Source: Verrucomicrobiales bacterium (GTDB lineage: Bacteria; Verrucomicrobiota; Verrucomicrobiia; Verrucomicrobiales; DEV007). Taken from it: a stretch of 45,842 bases of DNA. Where the stretch lies: positions 1 through 45,842 of the forward strand of contig JAKSBG010000193.1 in NCBI GenBank assembly GCA_022361255.1, given 5' to 3'. Positions 23,487-32,646 of the stretch are shown piece by piece (within the stretch, counting starts at the first letter, position 1; the number at the start of each line of letters is the position of its first letter). Under the pieces are notes generated by a model, which searched no databases, had not been told where the DNA came from, and was given only the letters and a program-made list of their open reading frames with translations. The position numbers were made by a program, and so were the translations under genes.

Positions 23487-24754
23487 GCTGCGAGAAAATC
23501 AGGTAGTCCGGAGGGGATCCACTCATGAAGAGTTTCGACGAGATAGTCTTCAATCTGGTCGACGATCACCGGAAGAGGGAACCGTCTGGTCACTTCCTCG
23601 TGGCCATTTGCTGCGAGGTCGCAGGCGAGGCGGGGGGCGCTGACGAGACGGCGAACCTGGGAGACGAGGTCAGAAGTGTTGCCGGCTTCGTAGGTGAGAG
23701 CATTCTCCCCTTCGCGAAACAACTCGGAACTGCCCCCCGTCATCGTTCCAATCACCGGGATTCCCGAGGCCATGGCTTCAAGCGGGGTGAGAGCAAAGGG
23801 TTCTTCCCACTCAGAAGGGAAAATCAGGGCGTCGTGGCTCCGGTAGACATCGGGCATAGCACCTGATGTCGCGCTCCGGAAGCTCACCGGAAGTTCGTTT
23901 CGTGAAGCAAAACGGCGCAGGCTGTCGACGTAATCCGGATCCCCGTTGCCATATATGTTGAGCTTAATGTCTGGATTTTCCTTCAAGGATGTCATCGCTT
24001 TCAGGGCGGTGAATATGCCTTTGTCAGGAGAGAGCCGTCCGACATAGAGAAGCTTCGAAACAGCTGCCGGAGTATCCCGCGGAGTGCCATGGAATTTCGA
24101 CGTATCTACCGGACAATGAATCACATCACCGTGGGCGACGGAGTAACCGGCATCTGCCGTGATTCGTCTCATTTTCTGGCTGCAGAAATAAATACGCTGA
24201 AAGTCGATGTGCTGCAGAGGATTGGTAGGAGCCTGGTCCTGCCACCGTCTCCGGTGTCCATCCAGATTCCAGAGCCCCCTTTGTATGCGGGCAGGTACGG
24301 ATGGCTGCTTCCGGTTCCACCAGTCGAGCCAGACGTCGCCTTTAAGACTTCTGGCGATCCAGTGGTCGGACACGTCGAATACGAACGGGATGTCCAGTGA
24401 CTGGAGCGTCAGGATGAGCGACTTGGAAATTCCTCCAAGATTCCAGACGTGAACGAGGTCGGGATTGCAGCGGCGGATCGCGTTGCGAAGAATATCGTTG
24501 TTATGTTCCTCCAGGCTGACAAGGTCTCGAATCCCCAACCAGGGATGGCCGAAGAATCCGTGAAGACGAAGGCTTCTCTCGACAGGGTAGGAGGTCGGAC
24601 AATCTGTGTTTGCAATGACCTCTTCGTGATTGGAGGTCAGAACGGAAACGTCGTGGCCGCGTTCGATCAGGGATTCTGTTACATCACGGCAGCGCAGTTC
24701 GTAACCACCGATTGAGTGGGGAGGGTAGAGATTTGTCAGGACAAGGATTTTCAT
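23483..24754 (-). CDS. Glycosyltransferase family 4 protein
   Basis: 423 residues, GT-B fold. The N terminus KILVLTNLYPPHSIGGYELR with RGHDVSVLTS is typical of GT4; the region around 115-190 is expanded (VWLDWWNRKQPSVPARIQRG) in the subgroup that glycosylates large acceptors. The donor domain begins at about 235 (SKLLYVGRLSPDKGIFTALK), followed by FPSEWEEPFALTPLEAMASG (EX7E) and MTGGSSELFREGENAL. It starts a tightly packed block: its stop overlaps the nucleotidyltransferase-fold gene by four bases, and 96 bases separate it from the glycosyltransferase upstream. Likely one step of repeat-unit assembly on the cytoplasmic face; the sugar is unknown. Confidence 0.92.
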   Translation of the reverse strand: MKILVLTNLYPPHSIGGYELRCRDVTESLIERGHDVSVLTSNHEEVIANTDCPTSYPVERSLRLHGFFGHPWLGIRDLVSLEEHNNDILRNAIRRCNPDLVHVWNLGGISKSLILTLQSLDIPFVFDVSDHWIARSLKGDVWLDWWNRKQPSVPARIQRGLWNLDGHRRRWQDQAPTNPLQHIDFQRIYFCSQKMRRITADAGYSVAHGDVIHCPVDTSKFHGTPRDTPAAVSKLLYVGRLSPDKGIFTALKAMTSLKENPDIKLNIYGNGDPDYVDSLRRFASRNELPVSFRSATSGAMPDVYRSHDALIFPSEWEEPFALTPLEAMASGIPVIGTMTGGSSELFREGENALTYEAGNTSDLVSQVRRLVSAPRLACDLAANGHEEVTRRFPLPVIVDQIEDYLVETLHEWIPSGLPDFLAA

Positions 24755-24807
24755 AGCTGAGTATGTTTGGAGGTTGATAGATCCTCTTCCAGCTTCCGGG
24801 TTTGGTC

Positions 24808-24830
24808 ATTCCCCCCAGCTGGGTGGAGTT
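24808..24830. repeat. GC-rich palindrome between two glycosyltransferase genes
   Basis: ATTCCCCCCAGCTGGGTGGA (24808-24827) centres on a perfect CCAGCTGG palindrome. It lies in the 96-base gap between the genes ending at 24851 and starting at 24754, downstream of the former, so it could be an attenuator within the operon. It belongs with the similar elements at 14944, 28593 and 33830. Confidence 0.4.
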
Positions 24831-24850
24831 CGACTTTCCGCGTTCGCTTT

Positions 24851-25720
24851 TTACCGGGAGGCTGCGGCGGATTCGAGTCCGGCCACAGTGCCGGCCAGAT
24901 TTCCACGACGTTGATGCCATCGAATTTGCATGGCGTGGGGTAACTCACCCACCCGCCCGTTTGCGACGCAGTAGTGGAGATCTTTTTTGAAATCTTTTAC
25001 CCAGCCAAGAGCGACGTGGGAGACCCAGCTCGGGGCGATCTTCCCCGGTGAGGACTTTGCGATCGCCTTCGCGTCCCCGAACGATCGTTTGAAGATTTCA
25101 GGGGCGGTGTAGTTATGGCTGTGCATTACGATGGATTCGGCAGCGTAGGCAATTTCGTAGCCTGCATTCCGGCACCAGCGGGTGTATTCGTCATCTTCGG
25201 CGTACTGGAGATCTTCGCGGAAAGGGCGTTCTTTCCACACGCTCTTCCGGACACCGCTGCTCACCATGCTGAAGAAGTGATCCCAGGAAGCGGACTCCCT
25301 GTGCTTCCCGAAACAGCGCTCGTAGTCACATGCGTAGACGGCTTCGCAGTCAGGTCGGGGAATCTGGCAACCGAAACAGGCACCGACCCCCGGTTTTGAA
25401 AGCGCTTCCACCAAAGCGCTGAGCCAGTTTTCATCCTGCGGCGTCGCGTCGGCATTCAGAAAGATGCAGAGCTCCGTGTCTGCCAGTTCCATTCCGCGGT
25501 TCAGAACTTTTCCGGGAATGTAGGTGCCGGGTTCGATTTCGATGAAGTGAAGAGGGTGCGCTGCGCGGATGAGCTCCTGTGAGCCATCGGTGCTGCCACT
25601 GTCGATTACGATAAGTTGCCAGTTCCGGTAGCTTTGCATCTCCAGTGCGGGGAGTGTGTCGCGGAGTGCCCAGGCTTCGTTGAAACTGCGCATGATGATT
25701 GTCACGGGAGGTTGCTTCAT
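24851..25720 (-). CDS. Glycosyltransferase family 2 protein
   Basis: 289 residues from the ATG at 25720, which overlaps the stop of the flippase gene (ATGA). The open frame reaches 26017 but the extra part is antisense-like. GT-A features: PVTIIMRSFNEAWALRDTLP, LIVIDSGSTDGSQELI, LCIFLNADATPQDENWL (metal-binding NAD in place of DxD, about 93-95), and LQYAEDDEYTRWCRNAGYEI with the catalytic ED. The C-terminal 70 residues are helical (SHVALGWVKDFKKDLHYCVA), typical of rhamnosyltransferase-like GT2 enzymes. It is placed directly after Wzx, as expected for a repeat-unit glycosyltransferase. Donor not determinable. Confidence 0.92.
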   Translation of the reverse strand: MKQPPVTIIMRSFNEAWALRDTLPALEMQSYRNWQLIVIDSGSTDGSQELIRAAHPLHFIEIEPGTYIPGKVLNRGMELADTELCIFLNADATPQDENWLSALVEALSKPGVGACFGCQIPRPDCEAVYACDYERCFGKHRESASWDHFFSMVSSGVRKSVWKERPFREDLQYAEDDEYTRWCRNAGYEIAYAAESIVMHSHNYTAPEIFKRSFGDAKAIAKSSPGKIAPSWVSHVALGWVKDFKKDLHYCVANGRVGELPHAMQIRWHQRRGNLAGTVAGLESAAASR

Positions 25721-27276
25721 GATAATTTGGCCAGTCGGGGAATTCGTTTGGAAAGTGCAATGCGGAACCGGTGTTGTTCTTCGTTTGTCAGGCCGAAGAA
25801 GAAGGTGGAGAAAATAGCGATCACTCCCGCGCTGGATCCGGAGATCGCGAGAAGGACGAAGGGCGAATCGAATAGCGGCACAATAAAGGCCTGAGCCCCT
25901 GTGAGAAAGACCAAGGGAGCGAGCGCGGAGGAGAGTGCAGGGGCAATGCTTGCCCGAAAGTAAAGTCGGAGGCTCATTCCGGATTCTCTTGCCATCCAGG
26001 GCCAATAGTGTTTCCAACCGAAATACAAAGTGGGAAGCAGAGATCCCAGAGCGACTCCCACAACGCTTTTTGTTGAGATCACGAGGAGTATGCTGAGCAG
26101 AAGGTTGGCAATAGCTTCGGCAGCGCCGAGACGTGTCAGTTTTCTCTCATGTCCCGTCATCATGAAGACGCGTCGGGAAACGCTGTGGGTGAGAATGGCT
26201 GTGTAGTACCAGATGAGAAGGATTTGGCCAATCAGCCAGGTCTCTCTTGCGAGCGTTCGGTCTCCGGTGAGGAGCGTGATAAGGGCTTCCAGATGAAAGG
26301 CGCAAAGCAGGTAAAGGGGGGTGGCGAGAAGGGCACTCCATCGATTTCCTTCCAGCAACAGAATCCGCAGACCCCTGCCGTCTCCCGAAGCATTCAGCGA
26401 CGCGGCGGCCGGGGAAAGAGCCTCCTGCAGTTGACGGGTGAAGTCGCGAAACATCTCTGCAATTTTCGCTCCTGCCTGATAAAGAACAATCGCACCGACT
26501 CCCAGTGATGCCGTAATTACGAGCTGATCTGTTCTCGAAAGGGCGAGATTGATGAGGATTCCGCAGTAAGCGAAAACCGAGAAATGTGCTACTGATCGAA
26601 GAGTGGTAATCGAGAAGAGACGCGGCGAGATCCTGATTTTCGGCAGGGAGCGAAAGGCAAAGAAGGCGGCGCAGAGATCGGGAGCCAGGGTCGATCCAAT
26701 GGCAATGAGAAGAAGGGTTGTAAAACTCCAGCCAAGGTTTACTCCGGCAACCACGAGAACCAGGCGGACCGAAACCGCTGCGATTACGAGCCAGTTTGCG
26801 ACGTGAATTTTCTGCTGTCCCCGCAAGATCTCAGGAAAAATTCCGAGGGGAAACGAAAGGCTGACGCCGGCGAAAAACAAGCCGAGTGCCACTCGGAATT
26901 CCTCTTCCCTTCCATCGGGCAGGCCGATCCATCCGATCCATGTCGCAGAAGTGGCGAAGACGACGACAGGTAGCGCGACAGCGATGCCGATGTAGAAGAA
27001 TAGAATCGACGAAAGGATACGGCTCAGCTCGCTCCACGATTCCGCGACCACGAGCTCGGCAACACGTTTCTGTGCGGCGAATCCGAGTCCGAAATCAAAG
27101 ATGACTCCCATTCCGAACAGACTCCAGAGAAGTGCCCAGAATCCGAATTCCTCTTCCTCGAAGTATCCGTAGAGAAGGCGGAATGTCAGCAGTCCGGCGA
27201 CGAGAGCGACGGATGTGCGAAGATAATTGGAGACCGTATTGCGAACGATCGTTTTGGACATGGATAAGTCAGCCAT
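25717..27276 (-). CDS. Wzx-type polysaccharide flippase
   Basis: 519 residues with about twelve to fourteen hydrophobic segments and the N-terminal motif NTVSNYLRTSVALVAGLLTFR, followed by FGFWALLWSLFGMGVIFDFG, which is the standard opening of Wzx/MOP-superfamily flippases. These move undecaprenyl-pyrophosphate-linked repeat units across the inner membrane. The ATG at 27276 is used; an ATG at 27261 is possible. The start overlaps the stop of the GT4 gene upstream by eight bases and its stop overlaps the GT2 gene by four. Together with the sugar-phosphate transferase at 33884, the Wzy-like protein and the export modules it completes a Wzx/Wzy pathway. Confidence 0.9.
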   Translation of the reverse strand: MADLSMSKTIVRNTVSNYLRTSVALVAGLLTFRLLYGYFEEEEFGFWALLWSLFGMGVIFDFGLGFAAQKRVAELVVAESWSELSRILSSILFFYIGIAVALPVVVFATSATWIGWIGLPDGREEEFRVALGLFFAGVSLSFPLGIFPEILRGQQKIHVANWLVIAAVSVRLVLVVAGVNLGWSFTTLLLIAIGSTLAPDLCAAFFAFRSLPKIRISPRLFSITTLRSVAHFSVFAYCGILINLALSRTDQLVITASLGVGAIVLYQAGAKIAEMFRDFTRQLQEALSPAAASLNASGDGRGLRILLLEGNRWSALLATPLYLLCAFHLEALITLLTGDRTLARETWLIGQILLIWYYTAILTHSVSRRVFMMTGHERKLTRLGAAEAIANLLLSILLVISTKSVVGVALGSLLPTLYFGWKHYWPWMARESGMSLRLYFRASIAPALSSALAPLVFLTGAQAFIVPLFDSPFVLLAISGSSAGVIAIFSTFFFGLTNEEQHRFRIALSKRIPRLAKLS

Positions 27277-28558
27277 GAGTCGGGGAAAGAAAATTTCGGG
27301 CTAGCATCGAGCTCTGCTGTTTCGATTGATGAAATCTTTCAGCTTCCCGGTAGAGCCCCTCGAGGCGTGCCTCGATGATGCTCCAGTCGTAGAAGCGCAA
27401 AGCTTCGCGCCGCCCCTCGTCGGCGAGCTGTAGTCGCAGTTCCGGGGACTTTACGAGAGTCCGCAGCTGATGAGAGAATGCTGTCCCTGAGTCAGCGAGT
27501 AACCCGGTCCGTCCGTCGCGAATGAGCGTTCGAAGCCCCCCGACTGCGTTTGCTACGACTGGTTTCGATGCGCTCCAGGCTTCCAGCGCTGCAATGCCGA
27601 ACGGTTCGTGGGAGGAGGGAAGGGCGAAAATATCGCATCCACGGTAGGCTGAGAGAAGGTCGGGGTCATCCGGAGCGAGACCGGGGATCAGCGTGATTTG
27701 GTCTGCGACGCCACTGTCCTTGATTCGCGATCTCAGTCTTCCGGCATACTCAGGCTGTGTCTCGGGACCGATGAGGGCTAGATGCACAGATGGAGTGTCA
27801 CGCGCGATGTTTTGAAATGACTCTACCAGGCCAAGCTGATTTTTCTGAGCATCGATCCGCCCGACGTTCAGTATCAGTGTCGCGTCGCGGGGGATCTTGT
27901 GTTTTTCTCGAAACTGCTTTGGATCACCTTTTTCAAACTTCCCCGTGTCCACTCCGTTGGGCAGGTAGGAGACCCGGTCATGAGAGAGTTGTCGGGCTGC
28001 GGCTTGCGCTTCACTGTCTCCTACACAGATCACCATATCAGCTCTTTCGAGTAGAGACCGTGATCCGAGAAGTGCCCCGAATGGTTTTCCCCACTCCCAT
28101 TTTCCCTCAACCGGACGACTCATACCCTCGATCTCAGAGGAAGGGACGTCGAACACTCCTCCGTGCAGGGAAACGACAACCGGTTTGCGTCGAATCCGGG
28201 CGGCAGTGGCAACTGTGCCCCCCAGTCGCTTGAGAGAATGCGCGTGAAAAATCCTCGGACTTTCTTCTTTCAGAAGTGCCGTGAGCAAAGGGAGGGAGAG
28301 CAGGTTGCCGCCCTTCTTGTCAAGCTGGAGCCGGTTTTCTGCGGAGAGCCCGAGATAGGGGTAGCAGTAGCGATGCCGCTCCACTGGAATTCCTTCGATT
28401 GTTTCTTTGGCTTTCGCCGCCAGAGCCAGGGAGGTTACGACTTTCGGCGCGAAGCCGGAGAGTTGTTGCCGCTTCGCGATTTCCTGAATCACTGTTTCGG
28501 TTCCCCCCCATTCATCACGGACGAACCGGCGGGGGACATGGATAATCGATTGGGTCAT
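27269..28558 (-). CDS. Glycosyltransferase family 4 protein, first gene of the minus-strand arm
   Basis: 429 residues. The N-terminal domain has IIHVPRRFVRDEWGGTETVI and IFHAHSLKRLGGTVATAARI; the donor domain has LILNVGRIDAQKNQLGLVES near 230, FALPSSHEPFGIAALEAWSA (EX7E) near 316-335 and KPVVANAVGGLRTLIRDGRT right after. It resembles D-inositol-3-phosphate glycosyltransferase-like members of GT4, but so do many exopolysaccharide enzymes. It is the head gene of a nearly unbroken run of minus-strand genes down to 13740's partner and is divergent from the H-NOX gene, separated by 165 bases; control of both arms probably sits in that gap. Confidence 0.92.
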   Translation of the reverse strand: MTQSIIHVPRRFVRDEWGGTETVIQEIAKRQQLSGFAPKVVTSLALAAKAKETIEGIPVERHRYCYPYLGLSAENRLQLDKKGGNLLSLPLLTALLKEESPRIFHAHSLKRLGGTVATAARIRRKPVVVSLHGGVFDVPSSEIEGMSRPVEGKWEWGKPFGALLGSRSLLERADMVICVGDSEAQAAARQLSHDRVSYLPNGVDTGKFEKGDPKQFREKHKIPRDATLILNVGRIDAQKNQLGLVESFQNIARDTPSVHLALIGPETQPEYAGRLRSRIKDSGVADQITLIPGLAPDDPDLLSAYRGCDIFALPSSHEPFGIAALEAWSASKPVVANAVGGLRTLIRDGRTGLLADSGTAFSHQLRTLVKSPELRLQLADEGRREALRFYDWSIIEARLEGLYREAERFHQSKQQSSMLARNFLSPTHG

Positions 28559-28723
28559 GAAAAAGCATTCGCCATCGGGAAGGCTTTCTCTATCCCCTCA
28601 GGTGAGGGACGGTCCCCTCAATTGGGGGGGCATGTGAAGGCTTGCGTATTACTGCGAAATCTGGGATCTTATCGACGTGCCTGATTGTCGGCATTTCTAA
28701 ACTAATCGAACCCACCGCGCTCC
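28559..28723. promoter_or_regulatory. Divergent regulatory gap with two GC-rich hairpins
   Basis: 165 bases separate the ATGs of a GT4 gene (minus) and the H-NOX gene (plus). At 28594-28607, CCCTCAGGTGAGGG is a perfect 6-bp stem with a two-base loop; at 28614-28629, CCCCTCAATTGGGGGG is a near-perfect palindrome. Terminators are not expected between divergent genes, so these are operators, REP-like elements or attenuators. A weak -35-like TTGCGT at 28642 has no good partner -10. Neither gene has a clear ribosome binding site. Confidence 0.5.
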
Positions 28724-29278
28724 ATGTACGGACTTGTGAACAAAGCAGTAGAAGATCTCGTCGTTTCCAATTTTGGTGAAGATAAATGGGAGGCCATTAA
28801 GAAACGGGCAGGAGTGGAGGAGGAAGTGTTTATCAGCAATGAAAGCTATCCTGATGACCTCACCTATGACCTCGTCGGAGCGGCTTCTGAAATTCTTGAA
28901 ACGCCTGCCGAGAGTATTCTGATTGCTTTCGGTGAACACTGGGTCCTGAAAACGGCAAGTGAGAGTTACGGCTCGATGATGAAAGCCGGTGGACGTTCTC
29001 TGAAGGAATTTCTCGTGAATCTGCCAAACTTTCACACGCGGGTCTCCATGATCTATCCGGATCTCAAGCCCCCGCGTTTCGAGTGCGTCGACGTTGGCGA
29101 GGACTGCCTCGAACTGCGTTACTATACTCATCGCCCCGGCCTCACTAATTTCGTGGTTGGTCTGGTTCAGGGCCTGGGCAAATACTACGACACACCGGCC
29201 ACCTGCGAGTTGATCGAAAATCGTGAGGAGAACGGTGAATGTGACCGCTTTCAGGTTAAATGGCAGGCTGAGTCGTGA
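28724..29278 (+). CDS. H-NOX heme nitric-oxide-binding sensor protein
   Basis: 184 residues, the usual length of stand-alone bacterial H-NOX proteins. The N terminus [20 protein letters not shown] is diagnostic. His104 in [18 protein letters not shown] is the proximal heme ligand, Pro116 the conserved heme-distorting proline, and Tyr133-x-Thr135-x-Arg137 the heme-propionate clasp (consensus Y-x-S-x-R, Ser replaced by Thr). The following helix [13 protein letters not shown] has no Tyr where O2-binding members have one, which favours NO over O2 as ligand (inference). Family members bind NO and then inhibit or activate a partner kinase or cyclase. Its TGA overlaps the GTG start of the HNOBA hybrid kinase, the expected partner. 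The gene heads the plus-strand arm of the polysaccharide locus. Confidence 0.95.
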   Translation: MYGLVNKAVEDLVVSNFGEDKWEAIKKRAGVEEEVFISNESYPDDLTYDLVGAASEILETPAESILIAFGEHWVLKTASESYGSMMKAGGRSLKEFLVNLPNFHTRVSMIYPDLKPPRFECVDVGEDCLELRYYTHRPGLTNFVVGLVQGLGKYYDTPATCELIENREENGECDRFQVKWQAES

Positions 29279-32200
29279 TTACAGAACCGTCAGTGTCTGC
29301 ACAGGAAGGCTTGTCAGCGGACGAGTTTGCAGCAGTGTTTCCATTCTACTTCGCCTGGGATGATTCCGGTGAAATCCTCGATTGGGGGAAATCTCTGGAG
29401 AAGACATGCGGTAACCTACGCCCGAACTGTCGTGTCTCTGATATCTTCAAACTGATCCGGCCGGAAGGCACTTTCGAGGACCTGGGGGTTGAGGCATCCT
29501 CCGACCTCCTCTTCCTTTTTGAACATCGGGACAGTGGAACCAAATTCCGCGGGCAAGTGATATCCCGTCCCGGAGAATCGAGAAATCTGATGCTCTGCTC
29601 CCCCTGGCTCCAGAGCAGTGACGAGTTGGATCGCCTGGGAATTACTTTTGGAGACTTTGCCATTCATGACCCGTCGCTGGATTTGCTTCAACTGGTGCAG
29701 ACGCAGCAAATGGCGAATTCGGATCTGCAGAAACTGGCAGACCGGTTGACTGCGAGTCGCGCTGACCTGAAAGCGCGGGAGGAAGAGTCCCGGAAACTGG
29801 CGTTGGTTGCATCAAGAACCGACAACGCGGTTGTGATGACGGACAGCAGCGGAAACATTGAGTGGGTCAATGACGGTTTTTCGCGGATGACCGGGTGGAC
29901 GCTCGACGAGGTGGAAGGAAAATCCCCCGGGAGTTTCCTTCAGGGGCCGGGGACCGACAGGGAAACGGTCGAGTATATGAGTCAGCAGCTTTCGGCCGGA
30001 AAAGGATTCACTTCAGAAATCCTGAACTACCACAAGATGGGGCGTCCATACTGGGTCTCTCTGGAGGTGCAGCCCATTTTCGGTGAGGGCGGGGAAATTA
30101 CGAATTTCATGGCGATCGAAACCGATATCACGCAGAGAAAGCGGGACGAAACCCGGCGTGAGGTGCAGTTGGACGTATCGCGGGTTTTGAACGGCGATGG
30201 AAGTCGCACGGAAACTTCAGGAAGAATTCTCGCGGCTATTGGTGAGCGGCTTGGCTGGTGTGTCGGGAGTGCCTGGTTGCTGAATGAAGAAACGCGAACT
30301 CTCCAACTCATTCAGACCTATCTCGATGAGACGAGCGAGAATCAGGCAGCATTGAAGCAATTTCTGAAGACTTCATCAGAATATCAGTTTCACATCGGGG
30401 TGGGCTTGCCGGGGCAGGTTTGGGAGGCCGGCGAAACCCGTTGGGTCGAGAACCTGCATGAAGTCTCAAAATGCTGTCCACGCGCGGCAGCCGGCTATGA
30501 AGCCGGATTAGGTGGTGTCCTCGCGTTTCCGATTTTGCAGGGCGGCCAGGTCCTGGGAGTTTTCGAATTTTTCTGGGGATACAATGATCCCATCGATGAC
30601 TTTTTCCCGCGTGTTCTTACCGGTATCGGGGCTCAGATCGGGCAGTTTTTTGCAAGAAAGGAAGTCGAGTACGATGTTCTTGCCGCCAAAGAGCAGGCCG
30701 AATCAGCAAACCGGGCAAAAGGAGAGTTCCTTGCCACAATGAGTCACGAGATTCGCACGCCGATGAACGGAATTATTGGTATGGCGTCTCTGTTACTGGA
30801 TTCCGAGATGAAGGGAGCCCAGCAGGAGATGGCTTCGTCGATTCTTTCAAGCGGTGAAGCACTTATAACAATAATCGATGACATTCTCGATTTCTCCAAG
30901 ATTGAGGCGAGAAGGCTCGAAATTGTGAGTGAGGTGTTCTCTTTGGACGCGGTAATAGACGGTATCGTCGATCTGCTCTATCACAAAGTTCAGGAGAAAG
31001 GTCTCGAAATGAGTGTTGTTATAGAGCCGGGAGTGCCCTCATCCATCGTGGGGGATTCGGGCCGCCTTCGTCAAATCGTTTTGAATCTGCTTGGAAACGC
31101 AATCAAGTTTACGGACGAGGGAGAGGTTAACATCTTTGTTAGATGTGCCCCTGACAACCGGGGCGAGCGAATTGAGATTGTGGTTGAGGACACCGGGATC
31201 GGGATGAACCGGGACCAGTTGAATCGCCTGTTTCGACCATTTTCACAAGTCGATGGATCGTCCACTCGCCGCTACGGCGGGACCGGATTGGGCCTCGCAA
31301 TTTCCAAACGTCTCGCGGAATTGATGGGCGGAAGAATCAGCGTGACCAGCGAACCGCAGAGAGGTTCGGTGTTTTCCCTGGTGCTGCCGACGGGAAATGC
31401 CACCAGCGAGAGTGAGCCGGTTTTGCCGTCGGAGATTCGCGGGAAACGGGTGCTCATTGCTGACGAAGTTTCTCTTTCCCGGCATGCTGCGGTTCTGGCA
31501 CTGGCCGGCACAGAGTATCCTCCGCTCGCGGTTGCGAGTGATCGGGAAGCGATTCACGAACTCAAAATGAGGCGGGGGCAATGGGATGTTCTGCTAATCA
31601 GCAGTCGTCTTTTCGGAGATGGGATCTCCGATGTTTTGAAGGAAATGGACGAATCATCGACTCGTCCCCGTGTTATACTTATGGGCCAGTTTACAGATTC
31701 GATGAGGGATCGGGCGGTTCTGAATAAGGAAGACACCCTCCTCTACAAACCCCTCCGGCGCCGGATGCTCTTTGAGGCGATGATGCGGGGCACCTCCCCG
31801 GAAAAAGCGGAGGTTGAGACAAAGAAGCAACGTCTCATTGCCGATGAACTGCCGCACATACTCATCGTGGAAGACAACGAGGTGAATGCACGGGTGGCCA
31901 TTATGCATCTCGAGAAATTGAGCTTTCCGTATGAGCACGCTCCGAACGGAGCGGAGGCAGTCGAACGTTTTCGCAAGGGAGTATATGATGGAATTCTTAT
32001 GGATTGTCATATGCCGGTGATGGACGGCTACGAGGCGACAGGAGCGATACGCGAGATCGAATCAGATGAAACATGGTCGCGTCCACCGATTCGTATTATA
32101 GCGATGACAGCGAATGCCATGGCCGGTGAGCGCGAGCGGTGCCTGGATGCGGGAATGGATGACTATCTTTCAAAGCCCCTGCGATCTAACGATTTGCTGG

Positions 32201-32646
32201 AAGCTCTGTCTTTGATTCAACCCGCCGGGTTTCCTGAGAACCCGGCAGCCGGGTCTTCAAACATTTCGGGAAAAGAGGAGGATCCCGGAGTGGAGGATTC
32301 TGCACGGGTGGCTGTGATGCGACTTGCAGAGGAGTTGGACCGGGATTCGGCGATGCAGTTGATTGATAGATGGATCGAGGACACACCTCTACGTCTCGAT
32401 GAGATTGATGAGGTCGCCGGTGGGGAAAACCAAAAGGAGTTGAAACGCCTCGCCCATTCTCTGAAAGGGGGCAGTGCTCTCTTCGGGCTGGATACCTTTC
32501 ATCAACTTTGTTACCAGCTTGAAAGGATGGCGGAGGATGAGGAAATTCCCGGGCAGGTTTCCCTGGCTGCATCAGTCCGAAGTGAATTCGCGCTCGCGAA
32601 ATCTCAATTGAAAACCCTGCATTCGGAGCTGGAGAAAAATTCATGA
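29275..32646 (+). CDS. HNOBA-PAS-GAF hybrid histidine kinase with two receivers and Hpt domain
   Basis: 1,123 residues from a GTG that overlaps the H-NOX stop (GTGA). Order: HNOBA domain about 15-135 ([59 protein letters not shown]) as in soluble guanylate cyclase; coiled coil to about 170; PAS about 175-290; GAF about 295-455; HisKA with His491 ([11 protein letters not shown]); HATPase with Asn608 and [19 protein letters not shown]; receiver 1 about 720-840, in which Ser776 replaces the phospho-acceptor Asp; receiver 2 with Asp910 ([15 protein letters not shown]); Hpt with His1061 ([13 protein letters not shown]). No transmembrane helix, so cytoplasmic, as H-NOX is. Expected function: NO-bound H-NOX alters autophosphorylation and a His491-Asp910-His1061 relay passes phosphate to a separate receiver. 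Candidates are the STAS-receiver protein (35952) and the NarL regulator (14976). The stop overlaps the next glycosyltransferase start. Confidence 0.95.
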   Translation: MITEPSVSAQEGLSADEFAAVFPFYFAWDDSGEILDWGKSLEKTCGNLRPNCRVSDIFKLIRPEGTFEDLGVEASSDLLFLFEHRDSGTKFRGQVISRPGESRNLMLCSPWLQSSDELDRLGITFGDFAIHDPSLDLLQLVQTQQMANSDLQKLADRLTASRADLKAREEESRKLALVASRTDNAVVMTDSSGNIEWVNDGFSRMTGWTLDEVEGKSPGSFLQGPGTDRETVEYMSQQLSAGKGFTSEILNYHKMGRPYWVSLEVQPIFGEGGEITNFMAIETDITQRKRDETRREVQLDVSRVLNGDGSRTETSGRILAAIGERLGWCVGSAWLLNEETRTLQLIQTYLDETSENQAALKQFLKTSSEYQFHIGVGLPGQVWEAGETRWVENLHEVSKCCPRAAAGYEAGLGGVLAFPILQGGQVLGVFEFFWGYNDPIDDFFPRVLTGIGAQIGQFFARKEVEYDVLAAKEQAESANRAKGEFLATMSHEIRTPMNGIIGMASLLLDSEMKGAQQEMASSILSSGEALITIIDDILDFSKIEARRLEIVSEVFSLDAVIDGIVDLLYHKVQEKGLEMSVVIEPGVPSSIVGDSGRLRQIVLNLLGNAIKFTDEGEVNIFVRCAPDNRGERIEIVVEDTGIGMNRDQLNRLFRPFSQVDGSSTRRYGGTGLGLAISKRLAELMGGRISVTSEPQRGSVFSLVLPTGNATSESEPVLPSEIRGKRVLIADEVSLSRHAAVLALAGTEYPPLAVASDREAIHELKMRRGQWDVLLISSRLFGDGISDVLKEMDESSTRPRVILMGQFTDSMRDRAVLNKEDTLLYKPLRRRMLFEAMMRGTSPEKAEVETKKQRLIADELPHILIVEDNEVNARVAIMHLEKLSFPYEHAPNGAEAVERFRKGVYDGILMDCHMPVMDGYEATGAIREIESDETWSRPPIRIIAMTANAMAGERERCLDAGMDDYLSKPLRSNDLLEALSLIQPAGFPENPAAGSSNISGKEEDPGVEDSARVAVMRLAEELDRDSAMQLIDRWIEDTPLRLDEIDEVAGGENQKELKRLAHSLKGGSALFGLDTFHQLCYQLERMAEDEEIPGQVSLAASVRSEFALAKSQLKTLHSELEKNS

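Noticed and set aside
28593-28630. Intrinsic transcription terminator
   Set aside because: The flanking genes are divergent and no T-run follows the stems.
29815-30150. Blue-light LOV domain in the kinase PAS region
   Set aside because: The FLQGP segment resembles LOV, but the flavin-binding Cys of the NCRFLQ motif is absent (GSFLQGP).
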